The position numbers were made by a program, and so were the translations under genes. Positions 1 through 7,800 of a stretch of DNA of 11,131 bases are shown one piece after another (the stretch's first letter is position 1; the number at the start of each line of letters is the position of its first letter). The DNA is from DATDOR01 sp035512695 (GTDB lineage: Bacteria > Chloroflexota > Anaerolineae > Anaerolineales > JABWBV01): positions 1 to 11,131 of the forward strand of contig DATKDL010000197.1 of assembly GCA_035512695.1 (NCBI GenBank). The letters are read 5' to 3'. The notes under the pieces were generated by a model. It worked only from the letters and a program-made list of their open reading frames with translations. It did not search any database and was not told the origin of the DNA.

Positions 1-44
1 CGGAGCCGCCCCCAACATCGCCGCCCCAATTTTCGGGTTGGTTC

Positions 45-1838
45 TTACTGCTTACGGATAACGAAATCCTCGATATACAGCGTTTCCATATCACTCTTTG
101 AAAACGTGTTCAACGCATTCTGCGGGGTGGTCACGATCGGCTCGCCGCGCAGGTTGAAGCTCGTGTTGAGCAGCACCGGCACGCCCGTCGCCTGGCCGAA
201 GAGCTCGACCGCCCGGTGGTAGAGCGGGTTCCATTCCTTCCGGACCGTCTGCAGCCGGCCGGTCCCGCCTTCGTGGGTCACGGCCTGGATTTTCTCGCCC
301 TGCCCATCCCGAGTCGGGTAGACCATCAGCATATACCGCAGCGGGTAGATCGCCGCGGCATCCTCGATGCCGGCGTAGAACTTGTGCGCTTCCTCCTCGG
401 GGATCACCGGCGCAAACGGCCGGAACGGTTCGCGGAACTTGATGCGGGCGTTGACCACCTCTTTCATCGCACTGCTGCGCGGGTCGGCCAGGATCGAGCG
501 GTTCCCAAGCGCCCGCGGCCCCCATTCAAACCGGCCCTGGAACAGGCTGATCACCTTGCTCTCCAGCATGTCGGCAACCATCATTTCCGCCCGCCGGTCG
601 ATGTCGGGGGCCATCTCGTACCGGAACCCACTCCCCTCGACGGCCGCCCGGATCTCGACCGGCGTGTAATCCTGCCCCCAGTAGGCGTGCTCCATCACGA
701 AGGCGCGCGGATGGCCCAGGATGACGTGATGGACGTACAGCGCCGCACCCAACGCTCCGCCGTTGTCCCCGGCTGCCGGTTGGATATAGACCTCGTCAAA
801 AGCCGACTCGCGCTGGATGCGCCCGTTGGCGACCGAGTTGAGCGCCACGCCGCCGGCCATGACCAGCTTCGAAAGCCCGGTCTTCGATTGCGCATAGTTC
901 GCCATTTTCAGGACGATCTCTTCGGTCACAGTCTGGATGCTGGCGGCGATATTGGCATACTCCTGGTTGACGGCCGCCGCCGAATCGTCCCACTGAGGAT
1001 GGTCTCGGCGCGGGTGGGTCGTCGGGGAGAAGAACTCGGACTCCGGCACCCGCGCCGGGCCGAACAAATCGGTGAACCTGCGGCTGATCGTGCGCTTCGT
1101 CGAGTGGTGGAAATCGAAATATTCCATGTTCAGCCGGAACCCGCCCTTCGAGTCCACCTCGATCAGCTTATAGACATCCTCGACCCGGGTCGGGCTGCCG
1201 TACGGAGCCATCCCCATGACCTTGTACTCCCCGTTGTTGACCCGGAAACCAAGAAAGGCGGTGAAAGCTGAATAAAGCAGACCGAGCGAATGCGGGAAGC
1301 GGGTCTCGCCGAACAGCTCGATCGCATTCGTGCCCCCGTTGCCCCAATCCGCCGTGGCGCGCCCGATCGTCGCCGTGGTCCATTCGCCGACCCCGTCGAT
1401 GGTCAGCACGGCGGCCTCGTCGTACGGCGAGCAGAAAAATGCGCTGGCGGCGTGGCTCAGGTGATGCTCGACGAACAGCAGCTTCTCGTCCGGGATATCG
1501 AGATGGGTCAGCAGTTGGCCCTTGATCCAGAGCTTGTCGTTGAACCAGGCGATCATCGATTCACGAAACACGGGGTAAGACTGCGGAAACGTTTGCAGGG
1601 CTGTCTGCAGGATGCGGACAAACTTCTGCATCGGTTTTTCGTAGAAAACGACGTAATCAAGGTCTTTCGACGTGATCCCGGCCTTCTCCAAACAAAATGC
1701 GATGGCGCGCTTCGGGAAGGCGTAATCGTGCTTGATGCGCGAAAAACGCTCCTCCTCGGCCGCCGCAACCAGCAGGCCGTCCTTCAGCAGTGCGGCCGCC
1801 GAATCATGATAGTAGCAAGAAACTCCCAGGATATACAT
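45..1838 (-). CDS. Carbamoyltransferase, NodU/CmcH/SxtI family
   Basis: This 597-residue protein should transfer a carbamoyl group from carbamoyl phosphate, through a carbamoyl-adenylate, to a hydroxyl of a sugar or other small molecule in the cytoplasm. Both halves of the family are visible. The N-terminal Kae1-like (ASKHA) half has HDSA at 11-14, EHHLSHAASA at 124-133 with the metal-binding histidines, IDG at 147-149, GGVALN at 329-334 and AAGDNGGALGAAL at 355-367. The C-terminal YrdC-like half has RALGNRSILADPR at 442-454, FREPFRPFAPV at 468-478 and LLNTSFN at 556-562. Length is normal and the gene looks intact. I chose the ATG at 1838 over an upstream in-frame ATG at 1895 because family members begin with this ILGVSxxxHDSA segment, GAGGA lies about ten bases upstream, and the ATG shares one base with the stop of the preceding SxtJ-like gene. 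Context suggests a glycan acceptor; the true substrate is not visible. Confidence 0.95.
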   Translation of the reverse strand: MYILGVSCYYHDSAAALLKDGLLVAAAEEERFSRIKHDYAFPKRAIAFCLEKAGITSKDLDYVVFYEKPMQKFVRILQTALQTFPQSYPVFRESMIAWFNDKLWIKGQLLTHLDIPDEKLLFVEHHLSHAASAFFCSPYDEAAVLTIDGVGEWTTATIGRATADWGNGGTNAIELFGETRFPHSLGLLYSAFTAFLGFRVNNGEYKVMGMAPYGSPTRVEDVYKLIEVDSKGGFRLNMEYFDFHHSTKRTISRRFTDLFGPARVPESEFFSPTTHPRRDHPQWDDSAAAVNQEYANIAASIQTVTEEIVLKMANYAQSKTGLSKLVMAGGVALNSVANGRIQRESAFDEVYIQPAAGDNGGALGAALYVHHVILGHPRAFVMEHAYWGQDYTPVEIRAAVEGSGFRYEMAPDIDRRAEMMVADMLESKVISLFQGRFEWGPRALGNRSILADPRSSAMKEVVNARIKFREPFRPFAPVIPEEEAHKFYAGIEDAAAIYPLRYMLMVYPTRDGQGEKIQAVTHEGGTGRLQTVRKEWNPLYHRAVELFGQATGVPVLLNTSFNLRGEPIVTTPQNALNTFSKSDMETLYIEDFVIRKQ

Positions 1839-2065
1839 CAGGACAATTTCCTCAGATCGGCCATTTTCCGGTCGCGGGTCTCGCGGGACTGCCATAACTC
1901 GCCGCCGCGGGTACGGATCCCCAGCGGATCCGCAAACAGCCGGGACATCAGGCCGAAGGGCAGGAAAACGGTGAAGTAGAAGACGGTCAGAACCACCCGG
2001 GCAATGACATCCCCGATCAACTGCCCGAAGCGCTTCCAGCCCTCCCAGAACTTTTTAAGCATCAT
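1838..2065 (-). CDS. Small SxtJ-like membrane protein, partner of carbamoyltransferase
   Basis: This is a 75-residue protein with a basic amphipathic start (KKFWEGWKRFGQLIG, 4-18), one long hydrophobic segment at about 21-40 (ARVVLTVFYFTVFLPFGLM) and then RLFADPLGI (42-50), followed by a charged tail. The pattern 'xGxxxARxxLTxFYFxxxxPFGLxxRLFxDPL' is what I recall for small SxtJ-type proteins that repeatedly sit beside NodU/CmcH carbamoyltransferases; no biochemical role is established that I know of. The start is the first of two adjacent ATGs (2065 or 2062), with GGAG 5 or 8 bases upstream. An in-frame ATG at 2107 is possible but would add a non-conserved lead. The TGA overlaps the ATG of the carbamoyltransferase by one base (TGATG), so the two are probably translationally coupled. 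I infer a membrane anchor or scaffold for the carbamoyltransferase. Confidence 0.85.
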   Translation of the reverse strand: MMLKKFWEGWKRFGQLIGDVIARVVLTVFYFTVFLPFGLMSRLFADPLGIRTRGGELWQSRETRDRKMADLRKLS

Positions 2066-2262
2066 TCCATCTCCGTTGATCCCGGATTCCCGGGAGCGTG
2101 TCATCATTGCGGCCTTCGATGCAGGCTAGCAGCGCCTCATCGCCGTCCAGGCGGACGAACGGCGAGTGCCAGGGATGCCACTGCTCCCGCCGCAAATGGA
2201 ACAGCGGGAAACGGTCTGATCGCGCGGGTCCCGCAGGGTAAGAACACGTCCATAAGCCAATT
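2066..2262 (-). other. Gap with possible gene remnant (open frame 2055-2279)
   Basis: Between the ligase stop and the SxtJ-like start there are 197 bases in an operon that is otherwise closely packed. One minus-strand frame is open from a TTG at 2279 to a TAA at 2055 (74 residues), running into the SxtJ-like start. Its middle (FPLFHLRREQWHPWHSPFVR) has GC-rich third positions like real genes here, but there is no good start codon and no ribosome binding site. I do not recognise the sequence. It may be a decayed gene, a spacer, or a small unannotated protein. A second frame from an ATG at 2253 gives only 38 residues and has no support. Confidence 0.25.
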
Positions 2263-4089
2263 TCACTGCCCCAGTCCAATCATGGTCAGGATCGTCTCTG
2301 CCTTTACGGCCAGGTCACCGCGCCCCTGGCTGCGCCACCAGCCGGTGTAGTTCCGCATCTCGGTATCCACATCCGGGATGTCGGCCATCAGCGCCAGCCC
2401 TTCCTCCGCCCGGTCCGTCCAGACATATGCATACGCAAGGGACTTGCGAATCCCGGGGTGCCCGGGAGCGCTCTGATAAGCGACCTCGAGATGCTCGACG
2501 GCGACCTCGAAGTTGCGGATCAAGAGTCCGATCTGCCCCAGCCTGAATCGTGCCGTCTGGTTGCCCGGGTTTTCCCGGATCACCGCTTCGAATTCGGCGG
2601 CCGGTGGGGTCAGGTCGCCGGCTTCGCTGCCGTCGTCCCATTCGCCGGTCGGGAAATCGGCCAGCTCTATGCGCGCCATCTCCACGGCGGCCAGGTTGGT
2701 CCGCCAGACGATGCTGAGTGCGTCCCGGAAAATGAAGACGTAGACCAGGAGCACGAGCACCGTGACCCCACCGATTGCGAGGGTGCGGAAATTTGTGCCT
2801 TCTGCCTGCTCCGGTTCGGTGCGGCGTGCGTAAACGGCCATCCCAAAACCCGGCGCCGCCCACATCAGGAACTGCGCCCGGCTTCCGTAGAGCGCATCGT
2901 CCATCAGCCCGTGGAGGACGACGACGAGCATCCCGGCCAGTGCGGCGGCGAGCAGCAGGTTCTCCGCGCCCACCCCATCTTCCGCCGCCGTGCGGCCGAT
3001 CTGCCGGAAGGCGATCCCAAAGATCGCAATCAGCGCCAACCCTCCGAAGAGACCCTGCTCCAGCGAAACGTCGAGAAACAGGTTGTGCCCATGCTCCACG
3101 ATATAGAACGGGCTCACCAGGATGTACTGACCGTACAACCCCGGGAAAGCGTCCAGACCGCCGCCTGTGAACGGGAAATCGGAGATCAAATACGACATCC
3201 CGCGCATCAGATCGAGCCTGCTGCCGGTGTGCGATGGCCCGGGCAGGGCATCGGCCAGACCGATCAACCCGCCCGCTGTGGTGAATATGACAAAACCGGC
3301 GAAAACGACCAGGATACTGAGGAAGGTCAGGAAATTCGTCCCCCGACTGGTCCGCCCGTACCGGGCAAACAGGCCGCTGATCCCCCATAACAGCCAGACC
3401 AGCATCGCCGCTGCCAGCGCCAGCCAGGCCCCTCGCGAGGTCGTCATCAAAATGGCGAACAGGACGAAACCCAGCAGCCCGGCTGCCGCAGCGGTCCCGC
3501 CGGCGCGTCTCGATGCCCACTCCCGCAGCGTCACGGCGACCAGAAACGGGGCCGACATAGCCGCCAGCCCGGCCGCCACATTGGGATGCAGCGCCCGCAG
3601 CGTCACGGCCGGGCGCAGATCCATCCAGGCCAGCCCAATCCGGTTGAGGCCGTCGATCTTGGCGGGCGCCAGCTCCCAATTGTGCGTCAGGAAATAATAC
3701 AGAGAAACAACCACCGCAAAACCACCGAAACCCCACGCCAGCCGCCACAGGTTGCCCCGGGGCTGGGCAGCCAGGGCGAGGAACAGCAGCACGCCGTCCA
3801 GGATCAGCCAGAACTTGGCCAGCGCCCGTTCGCGGTCATATGCCGCCCAGACCCCGACGAGGGCAGTGGCGAGAAAGATCAGGAAAAATAGATCCAGCGA
3901 GGTGCGCCGGAACGGCAGCCGTCCGACTCCCATCCGGAGAACCCAGGGCGCCAGCGCGAGTCCCAACGGCCAGGGGCCGAGCTCAGGCATGGCATACCAC
4001 AAACCGCCCGCGACCAGGACCAGGCCGACCTCCAAAAGCGCAAACCGGTCGGAGAGCAGAAGTACGGGAAGGGATTTCTTTCCGATCAA
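2263..4089 (-). CDS. O-antigen ligase/polymerase (Wzy/WaaL type) with C-terminal TPR segment
   Basis: This is a 608-residue polytopic membrane protein with about ten or more hydrophobic segments between residues 18 and 455. The Wzy_C/O-antigen ligase core is marked by TTSRGAW (216-222) and by EHGHNLFLDVSLEQG (332-346), the conserved His-containing loop. A further membrane span lies at about 435-455. It is followed by a soluble tail with two TPR-like helices pairs at about 498-571 (AEFEAVIRENPGNQTARFRL and onwards). It should polymerise lipid-linked glycan or ligate it to an acceptor on the outer face of the membrane. The open frame extends to an ATG at 4257, but that would overlap the radical SAM gene by 172 bases. 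I prefer the TTG at 4089, whose TTGA overlaps the preceding TGA by four bases. No clear Shine-Dalgarno site is present, so coupling to the upstream gene is likely. Confidence 0.88.
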   Translation of the reverse strand: MIGKKSLPVLLLSDRFALLEVGLVLVAGGLWYAMPELGPWPLGLALAPWVLRMGVGRLPFRRTSLDLFFLIFLATALVGVWAAYDRERALAKFWLILDGVLLFLALAAQPRGNLWRLAWGFGGFAVVVSLYYFLTHNWELAPAKIDGLNRIGLAWMDLRPAVTLRALHPNVAAGLAAMSAPFLVAVTLREWASRRAGGTAAAAGLLGFVLFAILMTTSRGAWLALAAAMLVWLLWGISGLFARYGRTSRGTNFLTFLSILVVFAGFVIFTTAGGLIGLADALPGPSHTGSRLDLMRGMSYLISDFPFTGGGLDAFPGLYGQYILVSPFYIVEHGHNLFLDVSLEQGLFGGLALIAIFGIAFRQIGRTAAEDGVGAENLLLAAALAGMLVVVLHGLMDDALYGSRAQFLMWAAPGFGMAVYARRTEPEQAEGTNFRTLAIGGVTVLVLLVYVFIFRDALSIVWRTNLAAVEMARIELADFPTGEWDDGSEAGDLTPPAAEFEAVIRENPGNQTARFRLGQIGLLIRNFEVAVEHLEVAYQSAPGHPGIRKSLAYAYVWTDRAEEGLALMADIPDVDTEMRNYTGWWRSQGRGDLAVKAETILTMIGLGQ

Positions 4090-5762
4090 CGCGAGGAGGA
4101 GAGGTTCAACCCGGAGTCGGTCCCGGCCCAACTCAAATGCTGGAACCCCACGTCGAGGGCCGTCTTCAAGGTCGACGTGTCGGTCAGCAGCATCTTCAGA
4201 TACGTCCAGATGGGGCCAGGGCGGAAAGCCCACTCCCGGAACGCCCGCTTCTGCCAATAGAGCAGTTCTTCGGCGGACAGGTTCGGGTAGTCCAGGACCG
4301 TGCCCTTATCCATGTCGACCTGCTCCCAGCGCGTCCCCGGGCGGAACCACTTGTTTTCCACAACTTCAAAAAAGAACGGCGTGCCCGGATAAGGCGCCGC
4401 GACGTGGAACAGGGCGATGTCCAACGGAAGTTTCTTGGAGAAGTCGATCGTCATCCGGATCGTCTCCAGGTCCTCCCCCGGCAGGCCGATAATGAAGTAG
4501 CCCCAGTTCTTGATCCCGGCCGTCTTGGCCCAGCGCAGGGCTCGCTCGGCCTTGTCCGGATAGGCGCCCTTGCGGGCGTGTTTCAGGATCTGCTCGCTGC
4601 CGCTCTCGATCCCCCAGGAGATAAGCCAGCACCCCGCCCTCCCCATCCGCTGCAGCATCTCTTCGTCCACGTAGTCCACCCGGCTGTTGCAGGTCCACTT
4701 GATTTCGACCTGTTCCTCGATCAGCAGCCGGCAGAGCTCCATGACCTGCTCACGGTTGACGGTGAACAGGTCGGCGTACATATGGATGTTGTGGATCCCC
4801 TGCTCCTTGAGCAGCTTGATCTCGTCGACCAGGAGCCGAGGGGACCGCAGCCGCGTTCCGTACTGGTAGCTGACGTGCTTGATGCAGTAGGTGCAGCCCG
4901 CCGGGCAGCCGCGGCTCGTCACGACGAACGTGAACGGGCCCTTGATCATCGGCATCCGGTACTCCATCAGCGGAAGCAGCTCGTGCATCGGCATCGGCAG
5001 ATCGTCGAGCGACTTGATGAAGGGGCGCTGGAAATTGAGGACGAGCTCGTCCCCGTTCCGCCAGCACAGCCCCTTGATCCCCCACAGGTTGATCGACCCA
5101 TCTTCGTTAAATGCGGGCTTGTAGCCCGGGTCGTGTTCGGCGAAGATCTGCGTGACCTCCGGCGACCGTTCGTCGATCCGGTTTTCGAGGTGATCGACCA
5201 GGTCGCGCAGGGTCAGGTCCGGCTCGCCGGTCAGGGCGAAATCGAGGGACGGGTACGGCCGCATGGTCTCACGCGGGATCGGTGTGACGTGCGTCCCGAA
5301 AACCATCGTGACCGCGCCGCGCGCCTTGGCCAAAAAGACGCCGTACAGGTCGTTCTCGAGCGTCGGGGCGGTCAGCTGGGAGAGGTAGTATTTCGGCTGG
5401 TATTTGTCCAGCATCCGGGTGAACTCGGGCCAGCCCATCCGCTCGGCGTTGGCGTCGATCACCTTCACAGTGTAAACCGGGTGCAGCAGCGCCGCCATCT
5501 GGGCCAGCGAGACCTGCGGCCAGACCATGTTCTCCCGCGTCCGCCGCCCGACCCGATGCTGTGTGCGGATCCACAAACCGCCGTCCGGGGTGGGCGGGTT
5601 GACCAGCAGCACATCGACCGCCTCGGGCGACCGCGGTGATTCCAGCAGCCCCTGGTGCACGATCTCGTCCGCGTTGGGGAAGCGCGGCCCGGGCAGCTTG
5701 GGAACCCGGCGCGTGCCGAGGTTCTCGCGCAGTTCGTCGGATAAATCGATCAGATTGCTCAT
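4086..5762 (-). CDS. B12-binding-domain radical SAM protein (BchE/HpnJ-like)
   Basis: This 558-residue enzyme has a Rossmann-like cobalamin-binding-type domain at about 48-195 (VDVLLVNPP at 49-57, then SLAQMAALL and VKVIDANAE). The radical SAM core is at about 275-500. The iron-sulfur motif CPAGCTYC gives cysteines 286, 290 and 293; GIESG and GYFIIGLPGED appear further on, as is usual in this superfamily. The N-terminal domain lacks the DxHxxG motif; many relatives also lack it. Known members perform methylations, ring formation or other radical changes on lipids, tetrapyrroles or antibiotics. Here the neighbours suggest a lipid or sugar of the surface glycan as substrate, which is inference. 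The ATG at 5762 overlaps the stop of the glycosyltransferase gene by four bases (ATGA). A longer open frame reaching 6635 lies inside the glycosyltransferase and is not used. Confidence 0.92.
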   Translation of the reverse strand: MSNLIDLSDELRENLGTRRVPKLPGPRFPNADEIVHQGLLESPRSPEAVDVLLVNPPTPDGGLWIRTQHRVGRRTRENMVWPQVSLAQMAALLHPVYTVKVIDANAERMGWPEFTRMLDKYQPKYYLSQLTAPTLENDLYGVFLAKARGAVTMVFGTHVTPIPRETMRPYPSLDFALTGEPDLTLRDLVDHLENRIDERSPEVTQIFAEHDPGYKPAFNEDGSINLWGIKGLCWRNGDELVLNFQRPFIKSLDDLPMPMHELLPLMEYRMPMIKGPFTFVVTSRGCPAGCTYCIKHVSYQYGTRLRSPRLLVDEIKLLKEQGIHNIHMYADLFTVNREQVMELCRLLIEEQVEIKWTCNSRVDYVDEEMLQRMGRAGCWLISWGIESGSEQILKHARKGAYPDKAERALRWAKTAGIKNWGYFIIGLPGEDLETIRMTIDFSKKLPLDIALFHVAAPYPGTPFFFEVVENKWFRPGTRWEQVDMDKGTVLDYPNLSAEELLYWQKRAFREWAFRPGPIWTYLKMLLTDTSTLKTALDVGFQHLSWAGTDSGLNLSSSR

Positions 5763-6949
5763 TGTCCCAGGTCTTCTTGGACCAGTCTCTCCCGTTGGCT
5801 CAGTTCGTCTAGCACCCGCAATAATACCCAATAAACCACCAACTGTATACCAACCAGGATCAAGATACCCGATCCGAGCAGGTACAGCCACAGCCGGGAC
5901 TGCTCCCAGGCGCCCGTCCCCACCACCAGCGCCAGGACGCCGACGGCGAACCCGGCCAATACCGAAACCATGCCGATCCAGCCGAACTGCCGGTCCAGCG
6001 GCGTCTTGAACACCGGTTTGCCGAACAGCCCCTGCCGGATCGGCTGGCCGACGAACAGCGAGACCAAATAGTTGAATGTGATCCCCAGCGCGAACAAGTT
6101 GATCCCGGCCGTCCCGGCCACCGCCCCGCCGAACAGGGCAGCCACGCCCCAGGGAGTCAGCGTCGTCACGCCGGACAGCCTGGTGACGACCAGCCACACC
6201 GCGACCAGCGCCCCCAGCCCCGTGCCGACCAGCCCCAAAAAACCCAGCGGGCGGACCGGGTTGTATGTCAGAACCGTCCAAACGATGGAGTAAAGAAACA
6301 GCGACCCGTCCCGCACCACGCTGAGCTTCGACCGCCCGACCCGCTCGGCGTACGGGATCGGCACCTCGACCAGCCGGACGCCTTCGTGGATCGCCCGCGT
6401 ACTCATGATCGGGGTCAGGTTCAGCCCATCCGGAAGCGGGTAAAGCTTCTCGAGGATCTCGCGCCGGAAGACCCGCATCCCGCTGGCCGGGTCGATCACC
6501 CGGGCGCCCCCCAGCAGGGTGATCAGGTTTGACCAGATGAAATTCCCGATCTTGCGCACCAGCGGCATATGCGTGTCCGCCCCCGACCGGCGCGATCCGA
6601 CGACGAGATCCGCCCCGTTGAGCGCCTGCTCGCACAGCGCCGGGAAGTTTTCGGGCGGGTAAGTCCCATCCGCATCCAGAAAACCCACCAGGTCGCCCGT
6701 CCCGGCTGCGAAGCCTGTCTTGAGCGCCGCTCCATAGCCTTTGTTGACCGGGTGCCTGACCAGCCGGACCCCTTTGTACCCGCCGACGATATCCCCGGTC
6801 CGGTCCCGCGACCCGTCGTCGACCACCACCAGCTCCATCCCGACCCCCACCCCCTCCAATGCCGGCCGGACCGCCAGGACGCGTTCAATGATCTCAGCAA
6901 TGCCGGATTCTTCGTTGTAGGCGGGGATGACGATGGTGAGAAGATTCAT
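5759..6949 (-). CDS. Family 2 glycosyltransferase with C-terminal membrane segments (DPM/GtrB-like)
   Basis: This 396-residue protein starts with a GT-A fold of glycosyltransferase family 2. It shows IVIPAYNEE (6-14), the nucleotide-binding DDGS (44-47), NKGYGAALKTG (69-79) and the DAD metal motif (92-94). The second half has about four hydrophobic helices (roughly 235-260, 270-305, 325-345, 352-378). This layout is typical of enzymes that move a sugar from a nucleotide donor to polyprenyl or dolichyl phosphate at the inner face of the membrane. The donor sugar cannot be read from the sequence. The MNLLTIVIPAYNEE start is standard for the family, although no Shine-Dalgarno site is present upstream. 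It overlaps the radical SAM gene by four bases and lies 15 bases downstream of a strong hairpin. Confidence 0.93.
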   Translation of the reverse strand: MNLLTIVIPAYNEESGIAEIIERVLAVRPALEGVGVGMELVVVDDGSRDRTGDIVGGYKGVRLVRHPVNKGYGAALKTGFAAGTGDLVGFLDADGTYPPENFPALCEQALNGADLVVGSRRSGADTHMPLVRKIGNFIWSNLITLLGGARVIDPASGMRVFRREILEKLYPLPDGLNLTPIMSTRAIHEGVRLVEVPIPYAERVGRSKLSVVRDGSLFLYSIVWTVLTYNPVRPLGFLGLVGTGLGALVAVWLVVTRLSGVTTLTPWGVAALFGGAVAGTAGINLFALGITFNYLVSLFVGQPIRQGLFGKPVFKTPLDRQFGWIGMVSVLAGFAVGVLALVVGTGAWEQSRLWLYLLGSGILILVGIQLVVYWVLLRVLDELSQRERLVQEDLGQ

Positions 6950-6964
6950 AATGATATACGGCGT

Positions 6965-7009
6965 AAATGAAATCGGTGCGGGGGCGAAACCCCCGCACCG
7001 ATTTCATTT
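6965..7009. terminator. Perfect 20-bp hairpin, bidirectional terminator-like
   Basis: Two exactly complementary 20-base arms (6965-6984 and 6990-7009) flank the five-base loop CGAAA. The upper stem is GC-rich (CGGTGCGGGGG) and the lower stem is A-rich on one side and T-rich on the other, so each strand has a T-rich tract after the GC stem. That is the design of a bidirectional Rho-independent terminator. It lies between the acyltransferase stop and the glycosyltransferase start, both on the minus strand, so it may also act as an attenuator or an RNA-processing hairpin within the operon. Confidence 0.75.
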
Positions 7010-7017
7010 TGCCGATC

Positions 7018-7800
7018 CTAATATACCACTTCCGGCGGCAAACCTGAGCCGTCGATCTCGCGCAGGATTCTGGCCGGCACGCCGCCGACGACGGTGTGGG
7101 GGGGGACATCGGTCGTCACGACGGCGCCGGCGGCGACGACCGACCCGCGGCCGACCCGGACGCCGTCCGTGATGATCGCGCCGGAGCCGATCCAGACGTC
7201 GTCCTCGACGACGATCCCACGGGCCGTGATTCCTTGCTCGGTGAACGGCCGGCCCGGGTCATCGAAGACATGGTCGACGGCGATCAGCTGGCAAAACGGC
7301 GAAGTGTACACTCGATCGCCGATCGTCACGCCGCCCTGCCCGCGGATGACCGTATACTCTCCCACCAGGCTGTCGCGCCCGATGCGGATCCCGGCGTGCG
7401 GGATATCCCGGAAATTGTAGACGTGCATGACGGCGCCGTGCATGACGATCGTCCCCGGGCCGATCGATACCCCGTTCGGCAGGGCGTGGATGTAGACGCC
7501 CGTGTCGATGAAACTCCCGTGGCCGAGCCGGATCCCGCCCGCATAGCGCAGCCGGACCCCCCGCTCGATCGCCGCCCAGCCGTCCATCTTCAGGACCAAC
7601 CGGTAGAGCACGCCGCGCAGCCCGATCCCGATGATCGTCGGGACCCAGCCTGCAGCCAAAAAGACCAGCTCTTCGAGCAGGTAGTGTGGCAGTGATGCGG
7701 CCTGCCTGCGCAGGTACAGCCGGATCCCCTGTGCTCCCGACCGGCCCGCGTCCGGCCCCGGATGGTGCTCCCCCGTCGGCCTGGGCCTCGGGGTTCCCAT
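7018..7800 (-). CDS. Hexapeptide-repeat (left-handed beta-helix) acyltransferase
   Basis: This 260-residue protein resembles the WbbJ/maltose O-acetyltransferase group, which transfers acetyl or other acyl groups from CoA to sugars. After a basic lead and a hydrophobic stretch at about 40-66, hexapeptide turns run from about 80 to 240: IGPGTIVMHGAV (113-124), IRIGRDSLVGEYTVI (138-152), VTIGDRV, VWIGSGAIITDGVRVGRGSVV (202-222) and a final VVGGVPARI (237-245) closing motif. Asp176-His177 is a candidate part of the active site. The ATG at 7800 shares one base with the stop of the kinase gene (TGATG), so the pair is probably coupled. Its likely job is to acylate a sugar of the glycan; the acceptor is unknown. 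The first ~30 residues are poorly conserved-looking and a slightly later start cannot be excluded. Confidence 0.9.
   Translation of the reverse strand: MGTPRPRPTGEHHPGPDAGRSGAQGIRLYLRRQAASLPHYLLEELVFLAAGWVPTIIGIGLRGVLYRLVLKMDGWAAIERGVRLRYAGGIRLGHGSFIDTGVYIHALPNGVSIGPGTIVMHGAVMHVYNFRDIPHAGIRIGRDSLVGEYTVIRGQGGVTIGDRVYTSPFCQLIAVDHVFDDPGRPFTEQGITARGIVVEDDVWIGSGAIITDGVRVGRGSVVAAGAVVTTDVPPHTVVGGVPARILREIDGSGLPPEVVY

Noticed and set aside
1..44. Possible start of another minus-strand gene at an ATG at 18-16
   Set aside because: Only six codons are visible before the window edge and no convincing ribosome binding site precedes them.
216..1271. Plus-strand open frame of 351 codons opposite the carbamoyltransferase
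   Set aside because: It has no domain pattern and shows Arg/Asp/Val-rich mirror composition. The minus strand has an unmistakable full-length enzyme.
3840..5639. A long plus-strand open frame of about 600 codons antisense to the ligase and radical SAM genes
   Set aside because: It is rich in Arg, Pro and Asp with no recognisable domain, and lies opposite well-supported genes. GC-rich codon use makes such antisense frames common.
5763..6635. N-terminal extension of the radical SAM frame by 291 codons
   Set aside because: It lies within the glycosyltransferase gene in another frame and is low-complexity Gly/Arg-rich. The ATGA overlap at 5759-5762 gives a natural start.
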